Shown here piece by piece: positions 49,561 to 58,096 of a stretch of 64,000 bases of DNA (position 1 is its first letter; every line of letters begins with the position of its first letter). Made by a program: the position numbers and the translations under genes. The notes under the pieces were generated by a model that had not been told where the DNA came from, did no database searches, and was given only the letters and a program-made list of their open reading frames with translations. The stretch is from positions 124,001 through 188,000 of the forward strand of contig NZ_KB907211.1 in NCBI RefSeq assembly GCF_000381885.1. The letters are read 5' to 3'. Source of the DNA: Actinomadura atramentaria DSM 43919. Its GTDB lineage: Bacteria; Actinomycetota; Actinomycetes; Streptosporangiales; Streptosporangiaceae.

Positions 49561-50127
49561 CTACAAGGTTCCGAGATCGACCGCGACGGAGAACGGTGCG
49601 GCGGTCTTCACCGCGCCGGTGAAGATCTCGCCGTCCCGATAGACCCTGTTGGCGGGGTCGAGGACGTAGGTGTAGACGATCGGAATGCCTGTGGCGGCCC
49701 GTTCGATGCGCCAGTAGAAGGGGATCCCGGCTTTGGCGTACTGGTCGACTTTCACGATCCGGTCGGTGGTCTCCGAGCCCGGCGACACGATCTCGACCAC
49801 GAGAAGCACATGCTCCGGACGGGTAGGTGCGTCATCGATGGTCTCCGCCCGGTAGACGGTGACGTCGGGACGCCGGTTCGTGAGAGGTACGTCCTGGAGG
49901 CGGATGTCGAAGTCGGTGTCGGCGTTCCATTCCGGACCTGCGGCGGCGTCGAGAGCGTTGGCCAGGATTCGGGCCAGGCGGTTGTGCCGTTTGGAGGCGC
50001 TCGGGCTCACGACGACCATCCCGTCCACGATCTCGATGCCGGCGCTCTGCTCCTCGGACCAGGAGTCGTACTGCTCGGCGGTGATCTGCGTGTGCATCCA
50101 CGCGGGCGCGACCATCTCCACAGTCAT
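49561..50127 (-). CDS. Uma2-family (DUF820) nuclease-like protein
   Basis: 188 residues. PD-(D/E)XK fold family: IEIVDGMVVVSPSASKRHNRLARILANAL, then NRRPDVTVYR and VLLVVEIVSPGSETTDRIVKVDQYAKAGIPFYWRIE, with catalytic Asp, Glu and Lys in RPDVTV and VEI-x-SPGS ... K. Biological role unknown; often in several copies in actinomycetes. GGAGGAGG precedes the ATG. Confidence 0.85.
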   Translation of the reverse strand: MTVEMVAPAWMHTQITAEQYDSWSEEQSAGIEIVDGMVVVSPSASKRHNRLARILANALDAAAGPEWNADTDFDIRLQDVPLTNRRPDVTVYRAETIDDAPTRPEHVLLVVEIVSPGSETTDRIVKVDQYAKAGIPFYWRIERAATGIPIVYTYVLDPANRVYRDGEIFTGAVKTAAPFSVAVDLGTL

Positions 50128-50681
50128 GCGTACCTCCTCCGAGGTCAGGTCCGGTCCTGCCAGCGTACTGCCTCTCCAGGCGGAACACCCGCCTCGGACG
50201 TGAGCGCGCACCGCCCGTCCGGAAGGCGCCGCGGGGGTGTCGAGGTGTGTTGTTCTCGGCGCTTCCAACGTGGCGGGCGACGGGCGTGGGCCGGTGATCC
50301 GGCCGGTGGTCCGCCTCGGCCCAGGTTCGCGCCATTGCCGCCGCCAGGCGGCAGTGCCCGCCCGGGCGGTCGCGCTCGGGCGGGCGGTGCGCCGACCGGC
50401 GGCGGGCCCGTTCGCCGGGGGTCCAGAGGGACGGGCGGCCGTGCGGTGCCGCGATCGTTGTGAATCAAATGCCGCTGATGTCGCACGTTGGTGTCGAGTG
50501 GTAGTGCGTATGACGCTCAGAATCGCAACGCAAACGGCCGAGGCCGGTTCTGCTGTGACTTTACCGAGGCTCCGGTTCGTGGTATGGATCTGCGGCTACA
50601 CTCGGGACCCGGACACCATCCTTTGGCGACTGGGCAGCCTAATCTTGCAAAGCGTTCGATGCGGACCGGAGGGATTGGATC
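50128..50681. other. 554-base intergenic region, no gene recognised
   Basis: Between the divergent Uma2 and signal-peptidase genes. GC-rich at first with inverted repeats (GCCCGCCCGGGCGG and CGGGCGGGCGGTGC near 50357-50393), then lower GC from about 50460. It may hold decayed coding sequence. Confidence 0.5.
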
Positions 50682-51533
50682 GTGCAATCTGATGTCGGAG
50701 ACCAGCAGGACGGCTACTCGCCGGAGGTGTCCGGTACCTCTGATGAGAAAGGTTCGGGCAACAAGGAAAGTAGACCGTTTTGGAAAGAGTTGCCCATCCT
50801 GATCCTCGTAGCGGTGATCCTCGCGCTGGTCGTCAAGGTACTCGCGATACAAGCGTTCTATATCCCTTCGGGTTCGATGGAGAACACGCTCCATATCGGC
50901 GATCGCGTTCTCGTCAACAAGATCGTTTACCGTACTCGGGACGTCAGGCGCGGGGAGGTCATTGTCTTCAAGGGGCCACCGTCCTGGGATTCCGAAGGGC
51001 AGATGGCTCCGCCGAAGGGGCCATTGCAGAAAACATTCCGCTGGATCGGGGGTGTTATCGGGTTCGCGCCTAGTGGAAAAGATTTCATCAAACGTGTCAT
51101 CGGTATCGGTGGCGACCACGTGAAGTGCTGCGATACCGAAGGGCGCGTCACGGTCAATGGCGCTCCATTGAACGAGCAGTCTTATCTTTTCAAAGATCCG
51201 GTCACGCATGTTCAGAGCAAGCCGTCCGATGAGTCGTTCGATATCACCGTCCCTCCAGGTCGGCTTTGGGTGATGGGTGACCACCGGAACATGTCGGCAG
51301 ACTCTCGTTATCATCAGGGGGATTCCGCAGGGGGTACGATTCCGGTCGGCAATGTGATCGGCCGGGCCTTCGTTGTCATATGGCCGGTGGGCCGTATTGG
51401 CAACCTTCCTGTCCCTTCCACATTCGAACAGTCGGGCCTTGAGGGAGCGGCCCTCCCGGGCCTGCCCGCCAGTCCCTCGACCGGCTACGTGGAGGCCGTG
51501 GCCGGCCTGGCTCCTGAGAGTCGGCGCTATTGA
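50682..51533 (+). CDS. lepB: signal peptidase I
   Basis: 283 residues. One N-terminal membrane helix (ILILVAVILALVVKVLAI, about 40-57), then the catalytic Ser in FYIPSGSMENTL and Lys in KRVIGIGGDH; MGDHRNMSADSRYHQGD is the typical box E. Cleaves Sec and Tat signal peptides outside the membrane. The acidic 35-residue N terminus is cytoplasmic. GC content is low for this genome and the usual rplS/rnhB neighbours are absent. GTG 50682 has GGAGGG upstream. Symbol by family. Confidence 0.9.
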   Translation: MQSDVGDQQDGYSPEVSGTSDEKGSGNKESRPFWKELPILILVAVILALVVKVLAIQAFYIPSGSMENTLHIGDRVLVNKIVYRTRDVRRGEVIVFKGPPSWDSEGQMAPPKGPLQKTFRWIGGVIGFAPSGKDFIKRVIGIGGDHVKCCDTEGRVTVNGAPLNEQSYLFKDPVTHVQSKPSDESFDITVPPGRLWVMGDHRNMSADSRYHQGDSAGGTIPVGNVIGRAFVVIWPVGRIGNLPVPSTFEQSGLEGAALPGLPASPSTGYVEAVAGLAPESRRY

Positions 51534-51653
51534 TCGAACAGGTGCTCTGGCGCCTTCTCCTGCTTGGCCGAGCAGGCTGATCATTTGGAGACCGGGTGGT
51601 TTCGAGGGAGGCGGCGTTCAGGTCGTCCGAGGATGGGGTTTGCGTGTTCTGGG

Positions 51654-52439
51654 TCAGCGGGCTGGGACTACTGTGGGGAGGTTGTCTTCTGGGTCGTTGA
51701 AGACGTGGGCTTTCAGGTTGAAGCCTTTGAGGAGCATTTCTTTGGTCATGACTTCTGCGGGTGGGCCTTCGGCTAGGAGTTGGCCGTCTTTCATTACTAC
51801 CAGGTGGTCGCTGTAGCGGGCGGCCAGGCTCAGGTCGTGGAGGACCATGACTATTGTTCTGGTGGTTTCTCGGCACAGGCGGTGGATCAGGTCCAGGACC
51901 TGGACCGCGTGGGCCAGGTCCAGGTAGGTTGTTGGTTCGTCCAGTAGGAGGACGTTCGGTTGTTGGGCCAGGGCCATTGCTATCCAGGCGCTTTGGCGTT
52001 GGCCGCCGGATAGTTCGTCCAAGGCCTTGTCTGCCAGGGCTTGGACGCCTGTTGCTTGTAGGGCTTCTTCTACTATTTTGGCGTCTTCTGGGGTCCAGGC
52101 CCGGTACCAGGGTTGGTGGGGTTGGCGGCCTCGGGATGCCAGGTCTCGGACGGTCATGCCTTCGGGGGCTACCGGGTTCTGGGGGAGTACGGCTAGGCGG
52201 GTCGCTATTTGGCGGGGGCGTAGGTCGGCCAGGCGTTCGCCGTCTAGGTAGACGTTTCCGGCTGATGGGGTTAGGAGTCGGGCCAGGACTTTCAGGAGCG
52301 TTGATTTTCCGCAGCCGTTGGGGCCGACGATGGTGGTGACTCGGGCGCGTGGGATTTCCAGGGAGACGTCGCGCAGGACGGGTGTGCGGGAGTAGCCCGC
52401 GGTGATGTGCTCGGCGCGCAAAGGGCTGGTGTCAGGCAC
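51654..52439 (-). CDS. iron-siderophore ABC transporter ATP-binding protein (FecE-like)
   Basis: 261 residues. Walker A GPNGCGKST near residue 40, signature LSGGQRQSAWIAMALAQQ, Walker B VLLLDEPTTYLD, H-loop VLHDLSLAAR: the FecE/FhuC subfamily. It drives the two FecCD permeases upstream. The 5' 120 bases have normal codon bias but the rest uses unusual A/C-ending codons. Overlaps the permease stop by eight bases. Confidence 0.92.
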   Translation of the reverse strand: MPDTSPLRAEHITAGYSRTPVLRDVSLEIPRARVTTIVGPNGCGKSTLLKVLARLLTPSAGNVYLDGERLADLRPRQIATRLAVLPQNPVAPEGMTVRDLASRGRQPHQPWYRAWTPEDAKIVEEALQATGVQALADKALDELSGGQRQSAWIAMALAQQPNVLLLDEPTTYLDLAHAVQVLDLIHRLCRETTRTIVMVLHDLSLAARYSDHLVVMKDGQLLAEGPPAEVMTKEMLLKGFNLKAHVFNDPEDNLPTVVPAR

Positions 52440-53508
52440 TTGTTCTCCGGCGGTACTGGTTGAGCAGGTAGAGCAGGCTCGGGGCGCCGATCACGGCGGT
52501 CGGGACGCCCACGGGCAGTTCGGTGGGCAGGCGGGCGGCGGTCAGGTCGGCGGCGAGGACCAGCAGGGCGCCGACCAGGCCGCCCGCCAGTGGCGGCGGG
52601 CCTGCGGTGCCGAAGGCGCGTAGTGCCGCCTGCGGGGCGATGAAGGCGACGAAGGCGATGGGTCCGGCGACCGCTACCGCCCCGGACGTCAGCAGGACGG
52701 CGACCAGCAGCGCTACCGCCTCGGTGCGGCCGGGCGGTGTGCCGAGCGTCGGTGCGACGTCGCGGCCCAGGCGCAGGGCGGCCAGGTCGCGGGCGAGTAT
52801 CGCGCAGACGGCCGCGCCGATGAGGGCGAGCGGCGCGAGGAACAGCACGTCGCCCATCCGGGCCCCCGCCAGCGAGCCCGTCAGCCAGCGGGTCGCGGCC
52901 TGCGCGTTCTCCAGGTCGGCGCGGGTGAGCAGGAACGACACCCCGGCCAGCGCGATGGCGTTGACGCCGAGGCCGACGAGGATCAGCCGCATCCCGTCGA
53001 ACCCGGCCCGCCAGGACAGGCCGAGGATCAGGGCGGTCGTCAGCAGGCCGCCGACGATCGCGGCGGGCGCGAGGAGCTGCCCGGCCGGGTGGTCGCCGAA
53101 CGCCTTCGCCGTCTCGGGACGGGTGACGAGGAAGACCGCGAACAGCCCGGCCCCCGCGCTGACGCCCATGATGTCGGGGCTGGCGATCGGGTTGCGGGTG
53201 ATGGTCTGGGTGAGCGCCCCGGCGCAGCCGAGCGCGAACCCGACCAGGACGGCGGCCAGCGCCCGCGACAGCCGGTGGTCGACGACGACGAGGTTCTCGA
53301 TCCGCGTGCCGTCCCCGGCCAGCGCCGCCAGCGCGCGGCCGACCGGAATGTCCAGGTCGCCCGTCAGCACGGAGACGGCCAGCAGCACCGCCAGCAGAAG
53401 GACCACGACGACGCCCGCGACGACGGACCGCGTCCGCATCACGAGCCCGACCGGCCCGACCAGCACCCCGCGCCCCCGTCCGGCGCGCGCCGTCGCGAAG
53501 CCCGTCAC
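52432..53508 (-). CDS. FecCD-type siderophore ABC permease (second subunit)
   Basis: 358 residues with about nine hydrophobic helices. Family motifs: DHRLSRALAAVLVGFALGCAGALTQTITRNPIASPDIMGVSAGAG and the C-terminal GPIAFVAFIAPQAALRAFG. Forms a heterodimer with the other permease. GTGA overlap with the upstream gene. Confidence 0.92.
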   Translation of the reverse strand: MTGFATARAGRGRGVLVGPVGLVMRTRSVVAGVVVVLLLAVLLAVSVLTGDLDIPVGRALAALAGDGTRIENLVVVDHRLSRALAAVLVGFALGCAGALTQTITRNPIASPDIMGVSAGAGLFAVFLVTRPETAKAFGDHPAGQLLAPAAIVGGLLTTALILGLSWRAGFDGMRLILVGLGVNAIALAGVSFLLTRADLENAQAATRWLTGSLAGARMGDVLFLAPLALIGAAVCAILARDLAALRLGRDVAPTLGTPPGRTEAVALLVAVLLTSGAVAVAGPIAFVAFIAPQAALRAFGTAGPPPLAGGLVGALLVLAADLTAARLPTELPVGVPTAVIGAPSLLYLLNQYRRRTSA

Positions 53509-54521
53509 AGCGCCGCCAACCGGCGTCGGCGGGTGACGGCGAGCAGCACGGGCGCGCCGAGCAGCGCCATGACGATGCCCGCCTCCAGTTCGCCGGGCCG
53601 CGCGATGATCCGGCCGAGGGTGTCCGCGACGAGCAGCACGATCGCCCCGATCAGCCCGGCCAGCGGCACCAGCCAGCGCTGGTCGTGCCCGGCGAGGGCG
53701 CGCGCGCCGTGCGGGGCGACGAGGCCGAGGAACGCGATCGGCCCGCAGATCGCGGTCGCGGACCCGGCGAGCAGCGTGATCGCCGCGACCCCCGCGACGC
53801 GGCTGGTGCGGACGCGCGTGCCGAGCGACCGCGCGACGTCGTCCCCGAGCCCGAGCGCGTTGAGGGAGAACGCGTTGGCCACCGCGAGGACGCACCCGGC
53901 GAGCGCGGCGGGCGCGACCCACGCGGCCGCGGCGTAGTCGCGGTCGGACAGCGCGCCGACCTCCCAGAACCGCAGGACGTCCAGCGTCCCCTTGTCGAGC
54001 AGGATGAGCGCGGACGTCAGCGCGCTGAGCAGCGCCTCCAGCGCGGTGCCCATGATCGCCAGCCGTACGAGCGAGCCGCCGGAGACGCCGCGCAGCCCGA
54101 ACAGCACGACGAGCGCGGCGGCGATGCCCGCGCCGAGCAGCGCGGCGACGACGGTGAGCGCGGGCGAGGCGACGCCGAGGCCGAACGCCAGGCACGCGAC
54201 GCCGAACGCCGCGCCCGCGTTGACGCCGAACAGCCCGGGGTCGGCGAGGGGGTTGCGCGTGTGGCCCTGCATCAGCGCGCCCGCCATGCCGATCGCGAGT
54301 CCGGCGGCGAGGCCGAGCAGCGTGCGCGGCAGCCGCTGGGAGGTGATGACGGTCGCGTTGTCGGAGTCGACGCCCGCGAACAGCGCGCCGAGCACCTGCC
54401 GGAGCGGGATCGCGTTGCTGCCGAAGGCGAGGCTGAACAGCACGGCGAGGGCCGTCCCCGCGACGAGCGCCCCGGCGATGGCGGGCAGTGCGCTCCCGGG
54501 GGGCCGGGCGGGTGATCTCAT
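53505..54521 (-). CDS. FecCD-type siderophore ABC permease (first subunit)
   Basis: 338 residues. TSQRLPRTLLGLAAGLAIGMAGALMQGHTRNPLADPGLFGVNAGAA and GPIAFLGLVAPHGARAL are FecCD marks. First gene of the import operon, divergent from the binding lipoprotein across the iron box. Confidence 0.92.
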   Translation of the reverse strand: MRSPARPPGSALPAIAGALVAGTALAVLFSLAFGSNAIPLRQVLGALFAGVDSDNATVITSQRLPRTLLGLAAGLAIGMAGALMQGHTRNPLADPGLFGVNAGAAFGVACLAFGLGVASPALTVVAALLGAGIAAALVVLFGLRGVSGGSLVRLAIMGTALEALLSALTSALILLDKGTLDVLRFWEVGALSDRDYAAAAWVAPAALAGCVLAVANAFSLNALGLGDDVARSLGTRVRTSRVAGVAAITLLAGSATAICGPIAFLGLVAPHGARALAGHDQRWLVPLAGLIGAIVLLVADTLGRIIARPGELEAGIVMALLGAPVLLAVTRRRRLAAL

Positions 54522-54533
54522 GCGGGAAGACTA

Positions 54534-54559
54534 GCCTAAGTTAGGTTAGGCTTCCCTAA
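54534..54559. promoter_or_regulatory. overlapping iron boxes (DmdR/IdeR-type) in the divergent promoter
   Basis: TTAGGTTAGGCTTCCCTAA at 54541-54559 fits the 19-base iron-box consensus (TTAGGTTAGGCTAACCTAA) except for two bases in the second half. A second, overlapping inverted repeat AGCCTAA-N6-TTAGGCT lies at about 54533-54552. Between the permease and the lipoprotein gene, both would be repressed by iron-loaded regulator. Confidence 0.8.
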
Positions 54560-54634
54560 CTACCCCGTCCGATGAACGGCGCGATCGGGGTCATTCCGCC
54601 CTGCGCGCCCACCAAGTATGGAACGAGACAAACA

Positions 54635-55609
54635 ATGATACGTGGGGCACGCGCGGCAATCGCCGCGGTGGCGCTGTGCGCCGTGGCGACACTGTCCGCC
54701 TGCGGCGGATCGTCCGAGGGCGACGGCGGCAAGGACACCGGCGGCACGCGGACGGTCACCGGCACCTTCACCGGGGACGTGACCGGCGTCCCGAAGAACC
54801 CCAAGCGCGTCGTCGGACTGTGGCGCACCGGCACCGAGCTGGCCGAACTCGGCGTCGTGCCGGTCGCGACGCTGCAGGGCGAGTTCCTGGAGGACGAGCT
54901 GGGCCCGCAGCTCTACTCGAAGGTGAAGGACGTCCCCACGGTCGGCAGCTTCCAGGGCGTCGACATCGAGAAGGTCATCAAGGCCAAGCCCGACCTCATC
55001 GTCGGCATGGACAACGGCGGCCTGAGCATCGACTACAAGGAACTTCAGGACATCGCCCCCACGGTGATCTTCAAGATCGCCGAGCCGCCGGACGTGTGGA
55101 CGAACTACCCCAAGCTGGCGGACGTCCTCGGCAAGACCACCGACTGGTCGCAGCGCAACGCCGCCCTCGACAAGTCCCTCGCCGCGATCAGGACCGAGCA
55201 CGGCGCGAAGGTGTCGGGCCTCAAGGCCGTCTCGCTGGGCGTCAACAGCGCCAAGACCTACGTTGACACCAGCAAGTCGCTGAACTACCAGCGCCTGAAC
55301 GCGGCGGGCTTCGGCTACCTCGGCGCGTACACCGCGAACCCGGCCCGCTACCGCGCCGAACTGCCCAGTGAGAAGCTCCCCGACCTGAGCGACGCGGACG
55401 TGATCTTCTACGACGCCACCATCGACGGCAAGCCGAGCCCCGGCACCGAGAAACTGCTGGACACGGCGTCGTTCAAGCGGCTGCCCGCCGTGAAGGCCGG
55501 GAACGTCTTCCCGCTGACGATGGGCACGGTGTTCACGTTCGACGCGGCGGACAAGGCCGTCGCGGACATCCGGAAGGCGGCCGAGTCCGCCAAGGACGTC
55601 CGGCGATGA
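54635..55609 (+). CDS. siderophore-binding lipoprotein (FepB/FecB family)
   Basis: 324 residues. Lipoprotein signal: MIRGARAAIAAVALCAVATLSAC, lipobox LSAC with Cys near residue 23. Then the periplasmic-binding fold: RVVGLWRTGTELAELG, KPDLIVGMDN, and the helix spanning domains. Delivers ferri-siderophore to the FecCD permease. ATG 54635 was chosen because the signal peptide begins there. Regulated by the iron box. Confidence 0.9.
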   Translation: MIRGARAAIAAVALCAVATLSACGGSSEGDGGKDTGGTRTVTGTFTGDVTGVPKNPKRVVGLWRTGTELAELGVVPVATLQGEFLEDELGPQLYSKVKDVPTVGSFQGVDIEKVIKAKPDLIVGMDNGGLSIDYKELQDIAPTVIFKIAEPPDVWTNYPKLADVLGKTTDWSQRNAALDKSLAAIRTEHGAKVSGLKAVSLGVNSAKTYVDTSKSLNYQRLNAAGFGYLGAYTANPARYRAELPSEKLPDLSDADVIFYDATIDGKPSPGTEKLLDTASFKRLPAVKAGNVFPLTMGTVFTFDAADKAVADIRKAAESAKDVRR

Positions 55610-57396
55610 GCGCGGGCGGGCGCGAGCACCGGCCGTTCCCGATCGTCCTCCGGGACCTGGAGGTGCTGGAGGCGTACGACGTCACGCCGGGGATGCGGCG
55701 GGTCGTGCTGACCGGCGACCAGCTTGGAGCGTTCCGGTCGAACGGGCACGACATCTTCCCGTTCCGCACGGAGAACGCCGACGACCACGTCAAGCTCGTC
55801 TTCCTCGACGGCACGGACGTCCCCGCGCCCGTCCAGGAGGACGGCACGCTCGACTGGACGCGGGAGGCGCTGATGCGCTCCCGCGACTACACGCCGCGCC
55901 GCTTCGACGCCGCCGCGCGGCGGCTGGAGCTGGACTTCGTCCGGCACCGGGGCGGGCTCGCCGCCGAGTGGGCCGAGCGCGCCGCGCCGGGCGACCGCGT
56001 CCTGGTCGCGGGGCCGCGCGGGACGACCGTGCTGCCGCCCGGCATCGACTGGTATTTCCTCGCCGGGGACGAGACGGCGCTGCCCGCCATCGCGCGGCGC
56101 GTCGAGGAGCTGCCCGCCGGGACGCCGGTCACGGCCGTCGTCTCGGTGCCGTCCGCCGCCGACGAGCAGGCGTTCGAGCACGCCGCGGACCTGCACGTCA
56201 CCTGGGTCCACCGCGATACGGCCGGGCCGGACGCGTTCATGGACGCCGTCCGGGACGCGCCGTGGCGCGACGGGCGGGTGTACGCGTGGGCGGCGGGCGA
56301 GGCCGGGATGCTGCGGCCGCTGCGCCGCTGGTTCAAGGACGTCCGCAAGGTCGACAGGGGCTGCACCGACGTCGCCGGGTACTGGCGCGCGGGCCGCAGC
56401 CAGGACCAGCACGCCCTCGACCTCGGTGCGCTGCGGCACGCCGCCGACCTGGGCGTCCCGTACGCGATCCGCGCGGCGGTCACGCTCGGCCTCGCGGACC
56501 ACGTCGCGGACGGGCGCACCACGGTGGACGCGCTGGCGGACGCCGCCGGGGCGCGGCCGGGCGGCATCCGCCGGCTGGTCGGGCTGCTGGCGTTCGAGAA
56601 GCTGTTCACCCTCGCCGCGGACGGCACGGTCGGGCTCGGCCCGAAGGGCTACCTCCTGATGGAGGACACCGTCCGCGCCATGCTCGACCGCCGCAGCGGG
56701 CACGCGCGGCTCGACGACGCCTGGCCGGGGCTGCTGCACGCCGTCCGCACCGGGCGGTCGGGCTTCGAGCACGCCCGGGGCCACTCGTTCTGGGACGAAC
56801 TGGACGGCGAGGCGGGCCTGCGCGAGAGCTTCGACCGGACGCTGGCCGAATGGTCCGACGTGTGGGCGCCGCAGGCCGTCGCCGCCCTCGGCCTGACCGC
56901 CGAGCACGTCGTGGACGTCGGCGGCGGGACGGGCGCGCTGCTCGGCCGCGTCCTCACCGCGTACCCGGAGACGCGGGGCACGCTCGTCGAACTGCCCACC
57001 CCGGCCGCGCGCGCCGAGGCGCACCTGACGGGCCTCGGCCTGGGCGACCGGGCGGCCGTCGCCCGGCAGAGCTTCTTCGAGAAGCTGCCCGCGGGCGACG
57101 TGTACCTGCTCGCGCAGGTCCTGCACGACTGGCCGGACGAGGAGGCCGCGGCGATCCTGCGCCGCGCCGCCGAGGCCGCCGGACCGGACGGGCGCGTGGT
57201 GCTGGTCGAGCGGCTGCCCGAGGACGAGCCGCACGACCACGACCTGGTGTTCGACCTGCGGATGTACGCGGTGTTCGGCAGCGGCGAGCGCACCCGCGAG
57301 GAGTACGACGCCCTCGCGGCCCGCGTCGGGCTGCGCGTCGCGTCGGTCGCCCCGCTGCACGACGCGATCCACCTGCTGGAACTCCGCGCCGCCTGA
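55606..57396 (+). CDS. siderophore-interacting FAD reductase fused to an O-methyltransferase
   Basis: 596 residues. Residues about 1-265: SIP family ferric-siderophore reductase (RSRDYTPRRFD FAD motif near residue 95; YAWAAGEAGMLRPLRRWFKD NADPH motif; GYWRAGRSQD end). Residues about 270-596: class I SAM O-methyltransferase with a plant-type dimerisation region (DALADAAGARPGGIRRLVG), SAM motif VVDVGGGTGALLGRVL and catalytic-type AQVLHDWPDEE. ATGA overlap with the lipoprotein gene. The reductase releases iron; what the methyltransferase modifies is unknown, perhaps the siderophore or a quinol. Confidence 0.85.
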   Translation: MSAGGREHRPFPIVLRDLEVLEAYDVTPGMRRVVLTGDQLGAFRSNGHDIFPFRTENADDHVKLVFLDGTDVPAPVQEDGTLDWTREALMRSRDYTPRRFDAAARRLELDFVRHRGGLAAEWAERAAPGDRVLVAGPRGTTVLPPGIDWYFLAGDETALPAIARRVEELPAGTPVTAVVSVPSAADEQAFEHAADLHVTWVHRDTAGPDAFMDAVRDAPWRDGRVYAWAAGEAGMLRPLRRWFKDVRKVDRGCTDVAGYWRAGRSQDQHALDLGALRHAADLGVPYAIRAAVTLGLADHVADGRTTVDALADAAGARPGGIRRLVGLLAFEKLFTLAADGTVGLGPKGYLLMEDTVRAMLDRRSGHARLDDAWPGLLHAVRTGRSGFEHARGHSFWDELDGEAGLRESFDRTLAEWSDVWAPQAVAALGLTAEHVVDVGGGTGALLGRVLTAYPETRGTLVELPTPAARAEAHLTGLGLGDRAAVARQSFFEKLPAGDVYLLAQVLHDWPDEEAAAILRRAAEAAGPDGRVVLVERLPEDEPHDHDLVFDLRMYAVFGSGERTREEYDALAARVGLRVASVAPLHDAIHLLELRAA

Positions 57397-57403
57397 CGCC
57401 CGC

Positions 57404-57435
57404 GCGGCCGGCCCCGGCTGACCGGGGCCGGCCGC
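57404..57435. terminator. bidirectional terminator
   Basis: Perfect 14-bp GC stem (GCGGCCGGCCCCGG and complement) with a four-base loop, between the convergent reductase-methyltransferase and response-regulator genes. Confidence 0.75.
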
Positions 57436-57436
57436 G

Positions 57437-58096
57437 TTAGGGGCGGCGGGGGGCGACCAGGCCGGATTCGTAGGCCAGGACGACGAGTTGGGCGCGGTCG
57501 CGGGCGTGGAGTTTGGTCATCGCGCGGCTGACGTGGGTCTTGGCCGTTGTCGGGCTGATGACCATGTGGGCGGCGATCTCGTCGTTGGACAGGCCGCGGG
57601 CGACGAGGGCGGTGACCTCGCGTTCGCGGTTGGTGAGGACGTCGAGCGCGCCGGGCGCGGGGGAGGGGCGGCGGGCGACGTACTCCCCGATGAGGCGGCG
57701 GGTGATCGCCGGGGACAGCAGCGCGTCGCCGCGCGCCGCGACGCGGACGCCCTGGAGCAGGTCGGCGGGCTCGGTGTCCTTGACCATGAATCCGCAGGCC
57801 CCGGCGCGCAGCGCGTTGAAGACGTACTCGTCCAGCCCGTAGTTGGTGAGGATCACGACGTGGACCCCGGACAGCCGCTCGTCGGCGGCGATGAGCCGGG
57901 TGGCCTCGATGCCGTCCATGACGGGCATCTGGACGTCCACCAGCGCGACGTCGGGCCGGTGCTCGCGGGCGAGCGCGACGCCCCGCTCGCCGTTGGCGGC
58001 CTCCGCGACGACCTCGATGTCATCCTCGATCTCCAGGAGCGCGCGGAAGCCGCCGCGGATGAGCGCCTGGTCGTCCACGAGCAGGACGCGGATCAC
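57437..58096 (-). CDS. NarL/LuxR-family response regulator
   Basis: 219 residues. Phospho-acceptor DVALVDVQMP, Lys in FMVKDT; LuxR helix-turn-helix LTNREREVTALVARGLSNDEIAAHMVISPTTAKTHVSRAM. GTGA overlap with the kinase stop. Targets unknown; the iron genes or the drug-efflux genes next door are candidates. Confidence 0.88.
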   Translation of the reverse strand: MIRVLLVDDQALIRGGFRALLEIEDDIEVVAEAANGERGVALAREHRPDVALVDVQMPVMDGIEATRLIAADERLSGVHVVILTNYGLDEYVFNALRAGACGFMVKDTEPADLLQGVRVAARGDALLSPAITRRLIGEYVARRPSPAPGALDVLTNREREVTALVARGLSNDEIAAHMVISPTTAKTHVSRAMTKLHARDRAQLVVLAYESGLVAPRRP

